A stretch of DNA of 64,000 nucleotides from contig JAALGY010000001.1 of assembly GCA_032358165.1 (NCBI GenBank), positions 1,178,001 to 1,242,000 on the forward strand. Reading direction: 5' to 3'. Position 1 is the first letter of the stretch. Each line of letters opens with the position of its first letter. The notes under the pieces were generated by a model that saw only the letters and a program-made list of their open reading frames with translations, ran no database searches and was not told the origin of the DNA. Of the stretch, positions 9,247-20,892 are shown one piece after another. The stretch comes from Diplosphaera chodatii. Taxonomy: Eukaryota; Chlorophyta; Trebouxiophyceae; Prasiolales; Stichococcaceae. A program made the translations under genes and the position numbers.

Positions 9247-11110
9247 GTGAGCGGCGGTGGGAGTCCAGGATGGGACCGAAAGTGAAGGTGAAGGCGACGG
9301 CGGGTGCTGGCAGGTGAGGTGTGAGGGTGTAGGTGAAGGTGAGTGGCGGTGGGAGTCCAGGATGGGACTGAAAGTGAAGGTGAAGGCGACGGCGGGTGCT
9401 GGTAGGTGAGGTGTGGGGGTGTAGGTGAGGGTGAGCGGCGGTGGGAGTCCAGGATGGGACCGAAAGTGAAGGTGAGGACGAAGGCGGGTGTTGATAGGTG
9501 AGGTGTGGGGGTGTAGGTGAAGGTGAGCGGCGGTGGGAGTCCAGGATGGGACTGAAAGTGAAGGTGAAGGCGACGGCGGGTGCTGGTAGGTGAGGTGTGA
9601 GGGTGTAGGTGAGGGTGAGCGGCGGTGGGAGTCCAGGATGGGACCGAAAGTGAAGGTGAAGGCGATGTCGGGTGCTGGCAGGTGAGGTGTGAGGGTGTAG
9701 GTGAGGGTGAGTGGCGGTGGGAGTCCAGGATGGGACCGAAAGCGAAGGTGAAGGCGACGGCGGGTGCTGGTAGGTGAGGTGTGAGGGTGTAGGTGAGGGT
9801 GAGCGGCGGTGGGAGTCCAGGATGGGACCGAAAGTGAAGGCGAAGGCGATGGCGGGTGCTGATAGGTGAGGTGTGAGGGGTGTAGGTGAGGGTGAGCGGC
9901 GGTGGGAGTCCAGGATGGGACCGAAGGTGAAGGTGAAGGCGACGGCGGGTGCTGGCAGGTGAGGTGTGAGGGTGTAGGTGAAGGTGAGTGGCGGTGGGAC
10001 CCATAATGGGACTGAAGTTGAAGGTGAGGGTGACGGCGGGTGCTGGCAGGTGAGGTGTGAGGGTGTAGGTGAAGGTGAGTGGTGGCGGGTGGCGGGAGTC
10101 CAAGATGGGACCAAAGGTGAAGGTGAAGGCGCCGGCGGGTGCTGGTAGGTGAGGTGTGAGGGTGTAGCTGAGGGTGAGCGGCGGTGGGAGTTCAGGATGG
10201 GACTGAAAGTGAAGGTGAAGGCGACGGCGGCGGCTGGCAGATGAGGTGTGAGGGTGTAGGTGACGGTGAGCGGCGGTGGGAGTCCAGGATGGGACCGAAA
10301 GTGAAGGTGAAGGCGACGGCGGGTGCTGGCAGGTGAGGTGTGAGGGTGTAGGTGAAGGTGAGTGGCGGTGGGACCCATAATGGGACTGAAGTTGAAGGTG
10401 AGGGTGACGGCGGGTGCTGGCAGGTGAGGTGTGAGGGTGTAGGTGAAGGTGAGTGGTGGCGGGTGGCGGGAGTCCAAGATGGGACCAAAGGTGAAGGTGA
10501 AGGCGCCGGCGGGTGCTGGCAGGTGAGGTGCGAGGGTGTAGGCGAAGGTGAGTGGCGGTGGGAGTCCAGGATGGGACCGAAAGTGAAGGTGATGGCGACG
10601 GCGGGTGCTGGCAGGTGAGGTGTGAGGGTGTAGGTGAAGGTGAGTGGTGGTGGGAGTCCAGGATGGGACCTAAAGTGAAGGTGAAGGCGATGGCGGGCGC
10701 TGGCAGGTGAGGTGTGAGGGTGTAGGTGAAGGTGAGCGGCGGTGGGGGTCCAGGATGGGATTGAATGTGAAGGTGAAGGTGACGGCGGGTGCTGGCAGGT
10801 GAGGTTTGAGGGTGTAGGCGAAGGTGAGCGGCGGTGGGAGTCCAAGATGGGACCGAAAGTGAAGGTTATGGCGGCGGCGGGTGCTGGCAGGCGAGGTGTG
10901 GCGGGTGTAGGTGAAGGCGAGTGGCGGTGGGAGTCCAGAATGGGACTGAAGGTGAAGGTGATGGTGACGGCGGGTGCTGGGCTGCTGGCAGGTGAGGTGT
11001 GAGGGTGTAGGTGAAGGTGAGTGGCGGTGGGAGTCCAAGATGGGACCGAAAGTGAAGGTGAAGGCGACGGCGGGTGCTGGCAGGTGAGGTGTGAGGGTGT
11101 AGGCGGTGTG
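9247..11110 (-). repeat. 92-bp minisatellite array, about 20 units (copy A3)
   Basis: Unit starts at 9,247, 9,339 and 9,431 give an exact 92-bp period. On the minus strand the array is free of stop codons over more than 1.3 kb. Because 92 is not a multiple of three, each unit is read in the next frame, giving a 92-residue super-repeat every three units. At the left edge it abuts the (CAAA)n tail of copy A1. Confidence 0.95.
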
Positions 11111-11158
11111 CGTCGGCGTGAGTGTGGTGGGCATTCACCGTAGTCGTGCGAGACAGTG

Positions 11159-11252
11159 GAATGGAAAGCGGTAAGGGAAGTGGAATGGAAAGCGGTAAGG
11201 GAAGTTGCAAATAGCGATGGAAAAGAGAACCTTTGACCGGAAGGATGTTTGT
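11159..11252 (-). mobile_element. Family D SINE, 5'-truncated with duplicated tail, TSD GACAGTG
   Basis: TSDs at 11,152-11,158 and 11,253-11,259. The 3' segment GGAATGGAAAGCGGTAAGGG occurs twice in a row, so the SINE tail itself was copied twice. Confidence 0.9.
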
Positions 11253-11815
11253 GACAGTGCTTCAGATGAGTTGGAGGCGCGGTGGGGAGGCAGCCGTCGG
11301 GGGTGGTTGCTGCGATGTTTGCGGCGGGGGTCCAGGGCGGGACTCAGGCTGGGGCTGAGGCTGGCGCTGAGGCTCTGGACGTGATTGTGACTGTGGCTGT
11401 GGACGTACTGCTGGCAGCGGCACTGGGTGAGTGGCCGTCCAGCGGACGACAAGGTCTCGGCCGTTCATGCTGCAGAGGCCCCTCTCGATCCAGATCCTTT
11501 TGAAGTCGGTCATGGGGTTGTTGTCGTCGTCAATCTGCTGGCCTCGCTGAGCTCCGGTCATGTGCGCGTCGCACTGCTGTGCTAGCTCCGTGGGGGACGT
11601 GTAGGCGGCAGTGAACTCGGTGCGCATCGACTGCACGGCGGAGTGGAGGGTGGCGGCGGCGATAGATGTACATGAGGGTGTGGGGCCACCATGGTGGACA
11701 GCACAGTGGGCGTCCCAGGCCTTCTGTAGGTAGGTGACCCGAAGCCGGGTCCACAGCTCAAGGTCTAGGCGGCCAGGGTGCCAGGCAGTGGGGTCGCCGG
11801 CGATGATGACGTCAG

Positions 11816-11881
11816 GATAGCGGTAAGGGAAGTGCAAATAGCGATGGAAAAGGACCTTTGACCGGAAGGCTGTTTGTGTAT
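11816..11881 (-). mobile_element. Family D SINE, 66-bp truncated copy, TSD GTCAG
   Basis: Flanked by GTCAG at 11,811-11,815 and 11,882-11,886. Uninterrupted copies (for example near 36,305) confirm the empty site. Confidence 0.9.
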
Positions 11882-12115
11882 GTCAGGAGTGGTTGGGGGT
11901 GTGTGGCCGCCGTCGATGGCAGCCCACAAGTCGCAGAGCCACTGGAGGGCAGGGCGTGTGAGCGGGCAGTGGAGGAGGACGTGGGTGGTGTTGGCAACGG
12001 TGGTGGGCTGCAGGGTGGCGGGGTTGTTGACGAGCGGGGTACGGCAAGCCGGCCAGCGGCAGCAGGCCCTCTGCATGGGGGTGTCACCTGACATGTCGAC
12101 AGCGGCGTGCTTATA

Positions 12116-13305
12116 CGACATTGACATTGATTACATACTGGTGGTGGGCCATTTTGGCCTAGCCACAGGCTCTGGCGGAAAAACCCAGAGCAACATGCAC
12201 AACGAGTCGTGTACGAAACCGTTCACTCCCCGCTGACAGAATGGTTCCACTCAATCCCGGTTGGATGCACACCCCTCCAACTCTGCACATTGATCATGAC
12301 AACCCCGCAAAAAGGCTGCCAGTTGCCCGGCATCCTGCTGCATAAAGTCCGCCACTGATGTGATGTTGCTGTCCTCAAACAGCTCCGAATGCTGCACCCT
12401 CTGATCTACTAGGGCTGGACACCCCCAGACCATATGCGCCTCATCATCCACCACGCCGCAGTTACACCGCTGACACAGCCGCTCTGCCCGCGGCAGCCGC
12501 TGCCACCTCCCTGTTTCCACCCCCAGCATGTGACTGCCCATGCGAAACTGTGCTAACCGCCGACGACCGGTCTTGGAGGCGACTGCCTGCAAGTAGCCGG
12601 CCATCTGGTAGTTGTCACTGTTCACAGGGCCCCTGACTCCCAGCCACTCACGCACTTTGCGCAAGTCGCTGCCATTCACAGCATCGAAGGTGCGGCGCTG
12701 CAGGTGTGCAGTGACAACAGATGTGTCAATGCGCTGCGGCACGCCGTCAACGATGGGTGACATGAAGTGCAGGAACGAACACACCTGGGCAGCCCAGCAT
12801 GCTGAGCTGCTGGTGCTGCGCCCCGGCCGTGTGGCCAGAGCACAGTTCTCCAGGAATGCCTGCTTGGTGAGGCGGGTGTCCGGGATTGCGACCAGCCGGT
12901 TCCAGAACCGGCAGATGGCCAGCGTTGCCGTGTGCGCCACTGGGAACCGCCCAAGCTCCCCCAACACCGCCACGTTGGGAGTGCCTGTGCGCACGCCAAG
13001 AACAGACCGAAGGAACTTCCGATGGACAAGCTCACAAGTATCCATGCCAGTACCACATAACGCCCCAGGTCCCCATGTTTCGACACCATATAGCATAACA
13101 GGACGTACTAGTGCATCAAACAAATGCAGCTGCAATGCTGGGTCATGCAGGCTCAGGTCGTGGCAACGATGCTGCAATGCAAGTGCGGCGCGCTGGGCGG
13201 AGGCCGCTCTGCCGATGCTAGCGGCAGCAAAAGAACTACGAGTAGAGATATCAACCCCCAGATAGGTAAACGAGTCCAGCACTTCGATGGGAGCATGCAT
13301 GTAGG
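12116..13305 (-). mobile_element. Family B LINE, 5'-truncated 1.2-kb copy, TSD TTATA
   Basis: Minus-strand B ORF2 from the post-RT block (APIEVLDSFTYLGVDI) to the stop, then the 3' UTR and TTGACA-type tail. TTATA at 12,111-12,115 and 13,306-13,310 matches the empty site in other A copies. The frame is open from the truncation to the stop (ending CASNRD), so the copy is young. Confidence 0.9.
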
Positions 13306-13607
13306 TTATAGCGGCAGTAGGTGAGGAAGGATGGTGTGCGGAGTTGGCAGTGAAGGGCTCGCCAGGCGACGGCAACATCGGCCTTGCGGATGTTGGTGCC
13401 GCAGAGCTGTTCCCAGCAGCGGCGGTACTTGGAGGCGACGGCAGGGGCGGTGTTATCCTGAGGAGGATGGCGTGATTGGTGGGGCCGGCGAGTGTGTGCT
13501 TGGGGCCGCTGCTGTGGGTCGCGGGCCCGTGTCGCCATAGCGTGGACGCTTGGTTGGGGCCCTGTGATGGCGATGAAGCATGGGAGACGGTGTGGAGCTG
13601 CCGCTGG

Positions 13608-13880
13608 CATTGACATTTGACATTGATTACATACTGGTGGTGGGCCATTTTGGCCTAGCCACAGGCTCTGGCGGAATAACCCAGAGCAACATGCACAACG
13701 AGTCGTGTCCGAAACCGTTCACTCCCCGCTGACAAAATGGTTCCACTCAATCCCGGTTGGATGTACACCCCTCCAACTCTGCACAATGATCATGACAAAC
13801 CCGCAAAAAGGCTGCCAGTTGCCCGGCATCCTGCTGCATAAAGTCCGCCACTGAGGTGATGTCGCTGTCCTGAAACAGCT
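13608..13880 (-). mobile_element. Family B 3' end insertion, TSD CTGG
   Basis: Last ~50 codons of ORF2 plus the 3' UTR and tail. CTGG flanks both sides (13,604-13,607 and 13,881-13,884) of an A site that is continuous at 15.8 kb. Confidence 0.85.
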
Positions 13881-15404
13881 CTGGCGAGGGCGAGTCAGGG
13901 CGTGGGGAGCCAGGTGTGGGTTGGTCGGCAGGGGGTGGGGAGTCTGGCTGAGTCGGCTGAGTGGGCGTGGGAGAAGTGGAGTGGGGTGCAGCAGCTACTG
14001 TTATCGCCAGTGGTGCCTGCGGGGAGGTGCGTGTAACCCAGTCTGGGTGGTCGATGTGGTCCCGCTGAGCCGTGCGGTGCTGCTGGGCATCGGTGATGAC
14101 GGCATGCTCGGCGGCCTCGACGTGAGCGTAGCCTGGGGCGAACCAACGAGGGATGGCTGTGGGCTGCGTGGTGGCCAAGGTGATGCGGCCTTGCTGGAGA
14201 AGCTCCGACTCCAGGAGGTGTGCCGTTCCAAGGGAGACCTCGTACTCCATGAGGTTGCGGTCTTCTTCGCCGTAGCCGTAGATGTCGGGGACGATGGTCA
14301 GATCAGCGAGCTCGGCAAGGAAGTAGGGGCGATCCATCTTCTTGTGAGCGGGCACGTCGCTGTCGTTCCCGTCGGCCGATGGCGCTGCGCCAGCAGCCGC
14401 GCGGTGTGCGGGAGGTGACCACATGACGAGATGGCAGGGTCTCCAGGGGGGCTGGGCGTCGAGGAGTAAGGCAGCGTCGTCATGAGCAGCGAGGCTGTGG
14501 TCGCGGCGCACGCGGTAGAGTCGATCATCGCCCTGGCGGCGCACGAAGCGGTGGGCAGAGTCAACCTCCCACTGCTCCGAGACGTCGATTGACGGAGGAG
14601 GTCCTGTGCCTGGGGCATCAGACGGGTGCGGGGGCGGCGGGTGGTACGCCGGGAGCCAGACACCAGCCGCACGCAGGCACACTTCCCACGCTGGGGGTTG
14701 GTGTGGGGCAAGGGGCAAGGCTGTGGTGGAGGGCGTGACGTCCGGCTGCTGAAGTGGGGGAGGCGGCAGAGGCGGGGGTGGCGGCAGAGGTGGGGGTGGC
14801 GGAAGCACTTGGCTTAGTGGGGAGGTGTGTGTACGAGGCGGACTGCGGTTGCGACGTCGGCTGCGGGTGGCAGCGGCGGTGGTGATGGCAGTGCTGGGTG
14901 CGCTGGAGGAGGTCGTTGAGTGACCGGCTGTGGTGGTTGGTAGCGGAGGGTCGGGCATGGCAGCCGCCTGAGATGCCAGTGCGTCTCTGACCAGCTGCAG
15001 GCTGTACATGGCGATGCGCTGCCCAAGTGGTGCATCCAGGCTGAGGAGGTGTTCCTGGTGGCGGGCGGCGATGTGGGCGTGGGCGTCGAGGTGGTACGTG
15101 TGTCGGATGATGTCGAGTGTGATGGGGACAGATTGTCGTGCGAACACTCCTCTGAGTGCTTGCACATGCTGAACGAAGGCTGGCGGGCGGGGGAAGGCGT
15201 GGGCGTCAGGGCGGGCGGCGAGTGGCATGTGGACGGCGTCGAGGATGAGAGGCATGTACAGCCAGGAGTTGGTGGGGCGACGGCAGGCTGGCAGTATGGC
15301 GTGGTCGTGGACGACGCAATGCGGCACAAGGGAGGGGAGGCGGCGGCGTTGTGGTGGGGGGCAGGTGGTAGGGGGGCGGGCTGCTCGTCGTCGGTGACCA
15401 GTGA

Positions 15405-15684
15405 GTTGTTTCAGTTGTTTCAGGACAGCGACATCACCTCAGTGGCGGACTTTATGCAGCAGGATGCCGGGCAACTGGCAGCCTTTTTGCGGGTTTGTCA
15501 TGATCATTGTGCAGAGTTGGAGGGGTGTACATCCAACCGGGATTGAGTGGAACCATCCTGTCAGCGGGGAGTGAACGGTTTCGGACACGACTCGTTGTGC
15601 ATGTTGCTCTGGGTTATTCCGCCAGAGCCTGTGGCTAGGCCAAAATGGCCCACCACCAGTATGTAATCAATGTCAATGTCAATG
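15405..15684 (+). mobile_element. Family B 3' end between copies A3 and A2
   Basis: It begins with a short doubled TTGTTTCAG, then ORF2's last codons, the stop, the 3' UTR and a tail of ATGTCA-type repeats. It marks the join between A3 (left) and the distal part of A2 (right). No TSD is evident, so a recombination junction is possible. Confidence 0.8.
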
Positions 15685-16129
15685 TTGTTGGTGGGGCCGG
15701 CGAGCGTGTGCTTGGGGCCGCTGCTGTGGGTCGCGGGCCCGTGTCGCCATAGCGTGCACGCTTGGTTGGGGCCCTGTGATGGCGATGAAGCATGGGAGAC
15801 GGTGTGGAGCTGCTGTTGGCGAGGGCGAGTCAGGGCGTGGGGAACTAGTTGTGGGCTGGTCGGCAGGGGGTGGGGAGTCCGGCTGAGTCGGCTGAGTGGG
15901 CGTCGGAGAAGTGGAGTGGGGTGCAGCAGCTGCTGTTATCGCCAGTGGTGCCTGCGGGGAGGTGCGTGTAACCCAGGCTGGGTGGTTGATGTGGTCCCGC
16001 TGAGCCGTGCGGTGCTGCTGGGCCTCGGTGATGACGGCATGCTCGGCGGCCTCAACGTGGGCGTAGCCTGGGGCGAACCAGCGAGGGATTGCTGTGGGCT
16101 GCGTGGTGGCCAAGGTGATGCGGCCTTGC

Positions 16130-16364
16130 CTTCCATTCATTGGACATCGTGAGGGACTCGGTTCGATCCCTGACGGTGGCGGAAGTTTCGGGCCTAGTTC
16201 CGTGCGGGACCAACCCACCCCACCCTATGCAAGTGGTTGCCTCGGCAATCTGCCCTCCATTGTTTGTGTATATAAGTCGTTGAAAAACGCAATACACAAA
16301 CAGCCTTCCGGTCAAAGGTTCTCTTTTCCATCGCTATTTGCAACTTCCCTTACCGCTTTCCATT
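16130..16364 (+). mobile_element. Family D SINE, subfamily 2, TSD CCTTGC
   Basis: Flanked by CCTTGC at 16,124-16,129 and 16,365-16,370. Subfamily 2 differs by ATCGTGAGGGACTCGGTTCG at the 5' end, TTCTCTTTTCC, and CTTTCC in place of CTATCC near the tail. Confidence 0.9.
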
Positions 16365-17212
16365 CCTTGCTGGAGAAGCTCCGACTCCAGGAGGTGCGCC
16401 GTTCCAAGGGAGACCTCGTACTCCATGAGGTTGCGGTCTTCTTCGCCGTAGCCGCAGATGTCGGGGACGATGGTCAGATCGGCGAGCTCGGCAAGGAAGT
16501 AGGGGCGATCCATCTTCTTGTGAGCGGGCACGTCACTATCGCTCCCGTCGGCCGATGGCGCCGTGTCAGTGATGGTGCAGCGTGTGGGAGGTGACCACAT
16601 GACGAGATGGCAGGGTCTCCAGGGGGGCTGGGCGTCGAGGAGTGAGGCAGCGTCGTCATGAGCAGCGAGGCTGTGGTCGAGGCGCACGCGGTAGAGTCGA
16701 CCATCGCCCTGGCGGCGCACGAAGCGGTGGGCAGAGTCAACCTCCCACTGCTCCGAGACGTCGACAGACGGAGGAGGCCCTGTGCCTGGCGCATCACACG
16801 GGTGCAGGGGCGGCGGGTGGTATGGCGGGAGCCAGACACCAGCCGCACGCAGGCACACTTCCCACGCTGGGGGTTGTGGTGGCCGTGGCGCATGGTGTGG
16901 GGCAAGGGCCAAGGCTGTGGTGGAGGGCGTGACGTCCGGCTGCTGAAGTGGGGTAGGCGGCAGAGGCGGGGGTGGCGGCAGAGGCGGGGGTGGCGGAAGC
17001 ACTTGGCTTGGTGGGGAGGCGTGTGTACGAGGCGGACTGCGGTTGCGACGTCGGCTGCGGGTGGCAGCGGCGGTGGTGATGGCAGTGCTGGGTGCGCTGG
17101 AGGAGGTCGTTGAGTGACCGGCTGTGGCGGTTGGTGGCGGAGGGTCGGGCCTGGCAGCCGCCTGGGATGCCAGTGCGTCTCTGATCAGCTGTAGGCTGTA
17201 CATGGCGATGCG

Positions 17213-17557
17213 TTACGAGACGTTACGACTTTTTTAGGGTGATAGACACGCAGCGGTGCGACTTAGCCGCGAGTGCGTGGCATTGCTGCCGCCGCCGCTA
17301 GGTCCCCGCACTTGTACGACCATTAGATAGCCTTCCTCATCGGGACTATTGCCTTTCGCTGGTCTCATGGGCCCTGCATTCCTTCGTGGTTTCAGTGTCC
17401 TCCATCGACATATTTCGAACATGACGTTTTGATGACATACTCAGCCGCCCTCACGTTCACACGTGAGACGCCGCATTGTGCCGCAGAGCCTTGTTCTTGA
17501 GCTTGGTTCTGGTCTGGACGCCCTTTGTAAAAAACAAACAAACAAACAAACAAACAA
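17213..17557 (+). mobile_element. Family A 3' end, 345 bp, TSD ACATGGCGATGCG
   Basis: 13-bp TSDs at 17,200-17,212 and 17,558-17,570. Ends in (CAAA)n at the right, as expected for a plus-strand insertion. Confidence 0.9.
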
Positions 17558-17676
17558 ACATGGCGATGCGCTGCCCAAGTGGTGCATCCAGGCCGAGGAG
17601 GTGTTCCTGGTGGTGGGCGGCGATGTGGGCGTGGGCGTTGAGGTGGTACGTGTGTCGGATGATGTCGAGTGTAATG

Positions 17677-17895
17677 GAATGGATAGCGGTAAGGGAAGTG
17701 CAAATAGCGATGGAAAAGGACCTTTGACCGGAAGGCTGTTTGTGTATTGCGTTTTTCAACGACTTATATACACAAACCATGGAGGGCAGATTGTCGAAGC
17801 AACCACTTGCATAGGGTGGGGTGGGTTGGTCCCACACGGAACTAGACCCGAAACTTCCGCCACCGCCAGGGATCGAACCCGGTCCCTGAACGGTG
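17677..17895 (-). mobile_element. Family D SINE, TSD TGTAATG
   Basis: TSDs TGTAATG at 17,670-17,676 and 17,896-17,902. Almost full-length (5' end just short of the consensus). Confidence 0.9.
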
Positions 17896-20475
17896 TGTAA
17901 TGGGGACAGGTTGCCGTGCGAACACTCCTCTGAGTGCCTGCACATGCTGAGCGAAGGCGGGCGGGCGGGGGAAGGCGTGGGCGTCAGGGCGAGCGGCGAG
18001 TGGCATGTGGACGGCGTCGAGGATGAGAGGCACGTACAGCCAGGAGTTGGTGGGGCGACGGCAGGCTGGCAATGTGGCGTGGTCGTGGACGACGCAATCA
18101 GGCACAAGGGAGGGGAGGCTGCGGCGTTGTGGTGGGGGGCAGGTGGTAGGGGGGCGGGCAGCTCGTCGTCGGTGACCAGTGAGCTGTGTGGTTGGCGGAG
18201 TGGGCCGAGTTGCAAGGGCCAGTGGAGGATCGTGCGGGCGAGGTGGCGGCGGCAGTGGGGTGCTCGCCAAGGGTGCTGCGGCTGAGGCGTCTGCGGCGGG
18301 TGCAAGCTCACGTGGGCTGGTCGTCGTGGGCGGCGTTGTCGGTGGAGGGTCCGGAGGGTGTGAGCCTGGCTGGCGAGGTGTATGGGGTGCGGCTGGTGGC
18401 ACCGGCAGCGGAACGCTGCGAGTCGACTGCCGAGGCGGCAGTGGGGCGACGGGAAGGGCTGCCATGTGCGCCTGGTTGGTGTTCGCCTCGAGCGCTAGCC
18501 GCATGGTGGCATCAAGGGAGGCACGGATGACGGCAATGTCCCCGCGTGCGATGGCAGCGAACTGGGGGTCGCCCTCGATGGCTGCCCGCAAGTCGTCAAG
18601 GGACCAGAGGCCAAGGGATGCAGCTCCGATGAGGTCGGCGTCGTGGGCAATAGGGTCAGCGATGGCACGCTGGCTGAAGAACAGGCGATCTCGCATGATG
18701 AGGCGGTGCGTATGCTGCTGCTCAGGGTCCAGCTTGCGCCCAATCCCGATGCGGTGAGCAGCCGCGACGCCGTCGCGCAGGCGTGGCGGGAGCGATGGCA
18801 CAGTGGCGATGTCGAGAGTGGATGCCATGATGGCAGGTCCGAGGCCCCAACGGTGAAGGGCTCGGGCTGGCGCGTCGGTGTGGGCAATGGAGGATGCCGG
18901 AGCTCGCATGAGGTGAAAGCCGTGAATGGACTTCCACACTGCTGGCGTCGGCTGGAACAGGCGGAACGCTCGCTTCGCTGCCAGGGCGGTGGCGAAGAGC
19001 GCAAGGGAGGGGGCGCCAGCGCCACCAGCTCGTCGGGAGAGGCCGCACACAAGTCGCTTCGGGTTGCAGTTGGCGGAGAGGGGGTCGGTGTTGTAGCGAT
19101 TGCGACTGGTGTAGCCGTAGATGAGGGTGTTGAGTTTCGCCAGTTAGGTGGCTGTGAGGGAGTCGAAGCTGAGGAGGTGCACCAGCTGCGACTGCAGGTT
19201 CTGCTTGCCGACGTACGCCCGTCCAAAGAAGGAGATGGCGTGCTTGGACCACTGCAGGACCGCCTTGCCGATAAGGCCGATCCGGGAGTTGATCTTGTGC
19301 TGGCGAGCGTCGATGGCGTCGCTGCCGCAGCCGACGATGACGCCCAAGTGGTTGACATATGTGTGGTGTGGGGTATACGTGATGTCGGTGGCGGCACTGG
19401 TGTGGGCGGGTTGCCGGGCAGCCGAGCCGACCAACAGGGACTTGGTCTTGGTGGGGTTGAGCTGGGCGCCCGAGGCGGCAGCGAAGGCAGCAACAGGTCC
19501 TTCGATGACCTTGTCGCAGTCCGCTGCGGAGGCGGCGTGGATGGTGGTGTCGTCGGCGTGCATGTGGCAAGGGGGAGCAGCTCCGCCAAAGGGGAGGGCG
19601 ATGGGTTGCACGGCACCAGCGGCGACCATGCGTCGAGTGAGGGCGGCAAGAGTCTGGAGCTGCAGGATGTAGAGCAGTGACGAGGGGGGGCTGCCTTGGA
19701 GTGCGCCGCTGTTTGTTTGTTTGTTTGTTTTTTACAAAGGGCGTCCAGACCAGAACCAAGCTCAAGAACAAGGCTCTGCGGCACAATGCGGCTTCTCACG
19801 TGTGAACGTGAGGGCGGCTGAGTATGTCATCAAAACGTCATGATCGAAATATGTCGATGGAGGACACTGAAACCACAAGGGAATGCAGGGCCCATGAGAC
19901 CAGCGAAAGGCAATAGTCCCAATGAGGAAGGCTATCTAATGGTCGTACCAGTGCGGGGACTTAGCGGCGGCGGCAGCAGTGCCACGCACTCGCGGGGAAG
20001 TCGCACCGCTGCGGGTCTATCACTCTAGAAATGTCAAAACGTCTGTCTGTCCACGTGCCACGGCACCCGCGGGTAAACCCAGAAAACCCCGCGCAGACAT
20101 GCAGGGACCGGTTGCGTACAAGTACGCCGAGCTCTGGGCCCGCTGGGACCGGATACGCCGCGAGGCGCCCTGCATGCTGGTGAAAGCAACCAAACCCAAA
20201 GGGACTGAGGGCCGGCGCTAGCAAACAACAGAGGGCTGGCGGCTGACGCCGCAAGCTGTCCGATATGCACAACACCGGGCACCAGGGTCTTCTGAGGCAG
20301 GTGCTCCCATCCGCGCGGGCTCCGCGGGTGGCCGCTGCTAGGTGTTGTCATGCTACTAAGGTCTTGGTCTTGCTCTTGCTCTTGTTCTTGATCCAGTGCG
20401 GACTGGGCAGGTGAGGTACGGGTGTATAGGTGAGGGTGAGTGGTGGTGGGAGTCCAAGATGGGACCGAAGGTGAC

Positions 20476-20892
20476 ATTGACATTGACATTGATTACATAC
20501 TGGTGGCGGGCCATTTTGGCCTAGCCACAGGCTCTGGCGGAATAACCCAGAGCAACATGCACAACGAGTCGTGTCCGAAACCGTTCACTCCCCGCTGACA
20601 GAATGGGTCCACTCAATCCCGGTTGGATGTACACCCCTCCAACTCTGCACAATGATCATGACAAACACGCAAAAAGGCTGCCAGTTGCCCGGCATCCTGC
20701 TGCATAAAGTCCGCCACTGAGGTGATGTCGCTGTCCTGAAACAGCTCAGAATGCTGCACCCTCTGATCTACTAGAGCAGGACACCCCCAGACCATGTGCG
20801 CCTCATCATCCACCACGCCGCAGCTACACCGCTGACACAGCCGCTCTGCCCGCGGCAGACGCTGCCACCTCCCTGTTTCCACCCCCAGCATG
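20476..20892 (-). mobile_element. Family B 3' end (left arm of a head-to-head B pair)
   Basis: 417 bp: tail, 3' UTR and the last ~100 codons of ORF2 (MLGVETGRWQRLPRAERLCQ) on the minus strand. It abuts the plus-strand B copy at 20,893 in ORF2's endonuclease, so both outer ends of the pair are B 3' tails. Confidence 0.85.

Larger units (their letters stand above)
11111..15404 (-). pseudogene. Family A ORF2 C-terminal half (proline-rich linker and zf-RVT-like domain), copy A3
   Basis: Read on the minus strand from 15,404. First comes a block with PDCVVHDHA-like and PTNSWLYMPLILDAVHMP motifs, then a Pro-rich linker (PPPPLPPPPPLPP near 14,760), an acidic block (FLAELADLTIVPDIYGYGE), and a zf-RVT-like part at about 13,450-11,900. 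That part reads RRCWEQLCGTNIRKADVAVA, WRALHCQLRTPSFLTYCRY, then HVLLHCPLTRPALQWLCDLW. The pattern resembles the Cys/His region after the RT of plant L1 elements. Two B and two SINE insertions break it. Confidence 0.75.
15685..19712 (-). pseudogene. Family A ORF2, RT second half through proline-rich linker (copy A2, distal part)
   Basis: Minus strand from 19,712: the block after the RT core (SKAAPP frame of GALQGSPPSS), MHADDTTIH, AVLQWSKHAISFFGRAYVGK, the thumb region, a connecting segment (DDLRAAIEGDPQFAAIARGD), and the Pro-rich linker down to RARDPQQRPQAHARRPHQ. This copy supplies the region missing from A1. Insertions at 16,130-16,364, 17,213-17,557 and 17,677-17,895 break it. Confidence 0.8.

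Noticed and set aside
9077..10477. 466-aa and 325-aa ORFs (PSPSPSLSVPSWTPT-type repeats) as host protein genes
   Set aside because: They are frame-shifted readings of the 92-bp minisatellite plus the A tail; the same sequence is open in the other frames as well.
9247..11110. CRISPR array
   Set aside because: Repeats are contiguous 92-bp minisatellite units without spacers, in a eukaryotic retroelement.
18643..19680. 345-aa plus-strand ORF opposite the RT of copy A2 (and similar antisense ORFs at 5,696-6,766, 22,811-23,464 and 12,612-13,265)
   Set aside because: They lie antisense to recognisable RT coding sequence, recur wherever that RT recurs, and show no domain; GC-rich codon bias opens the antisense frame.
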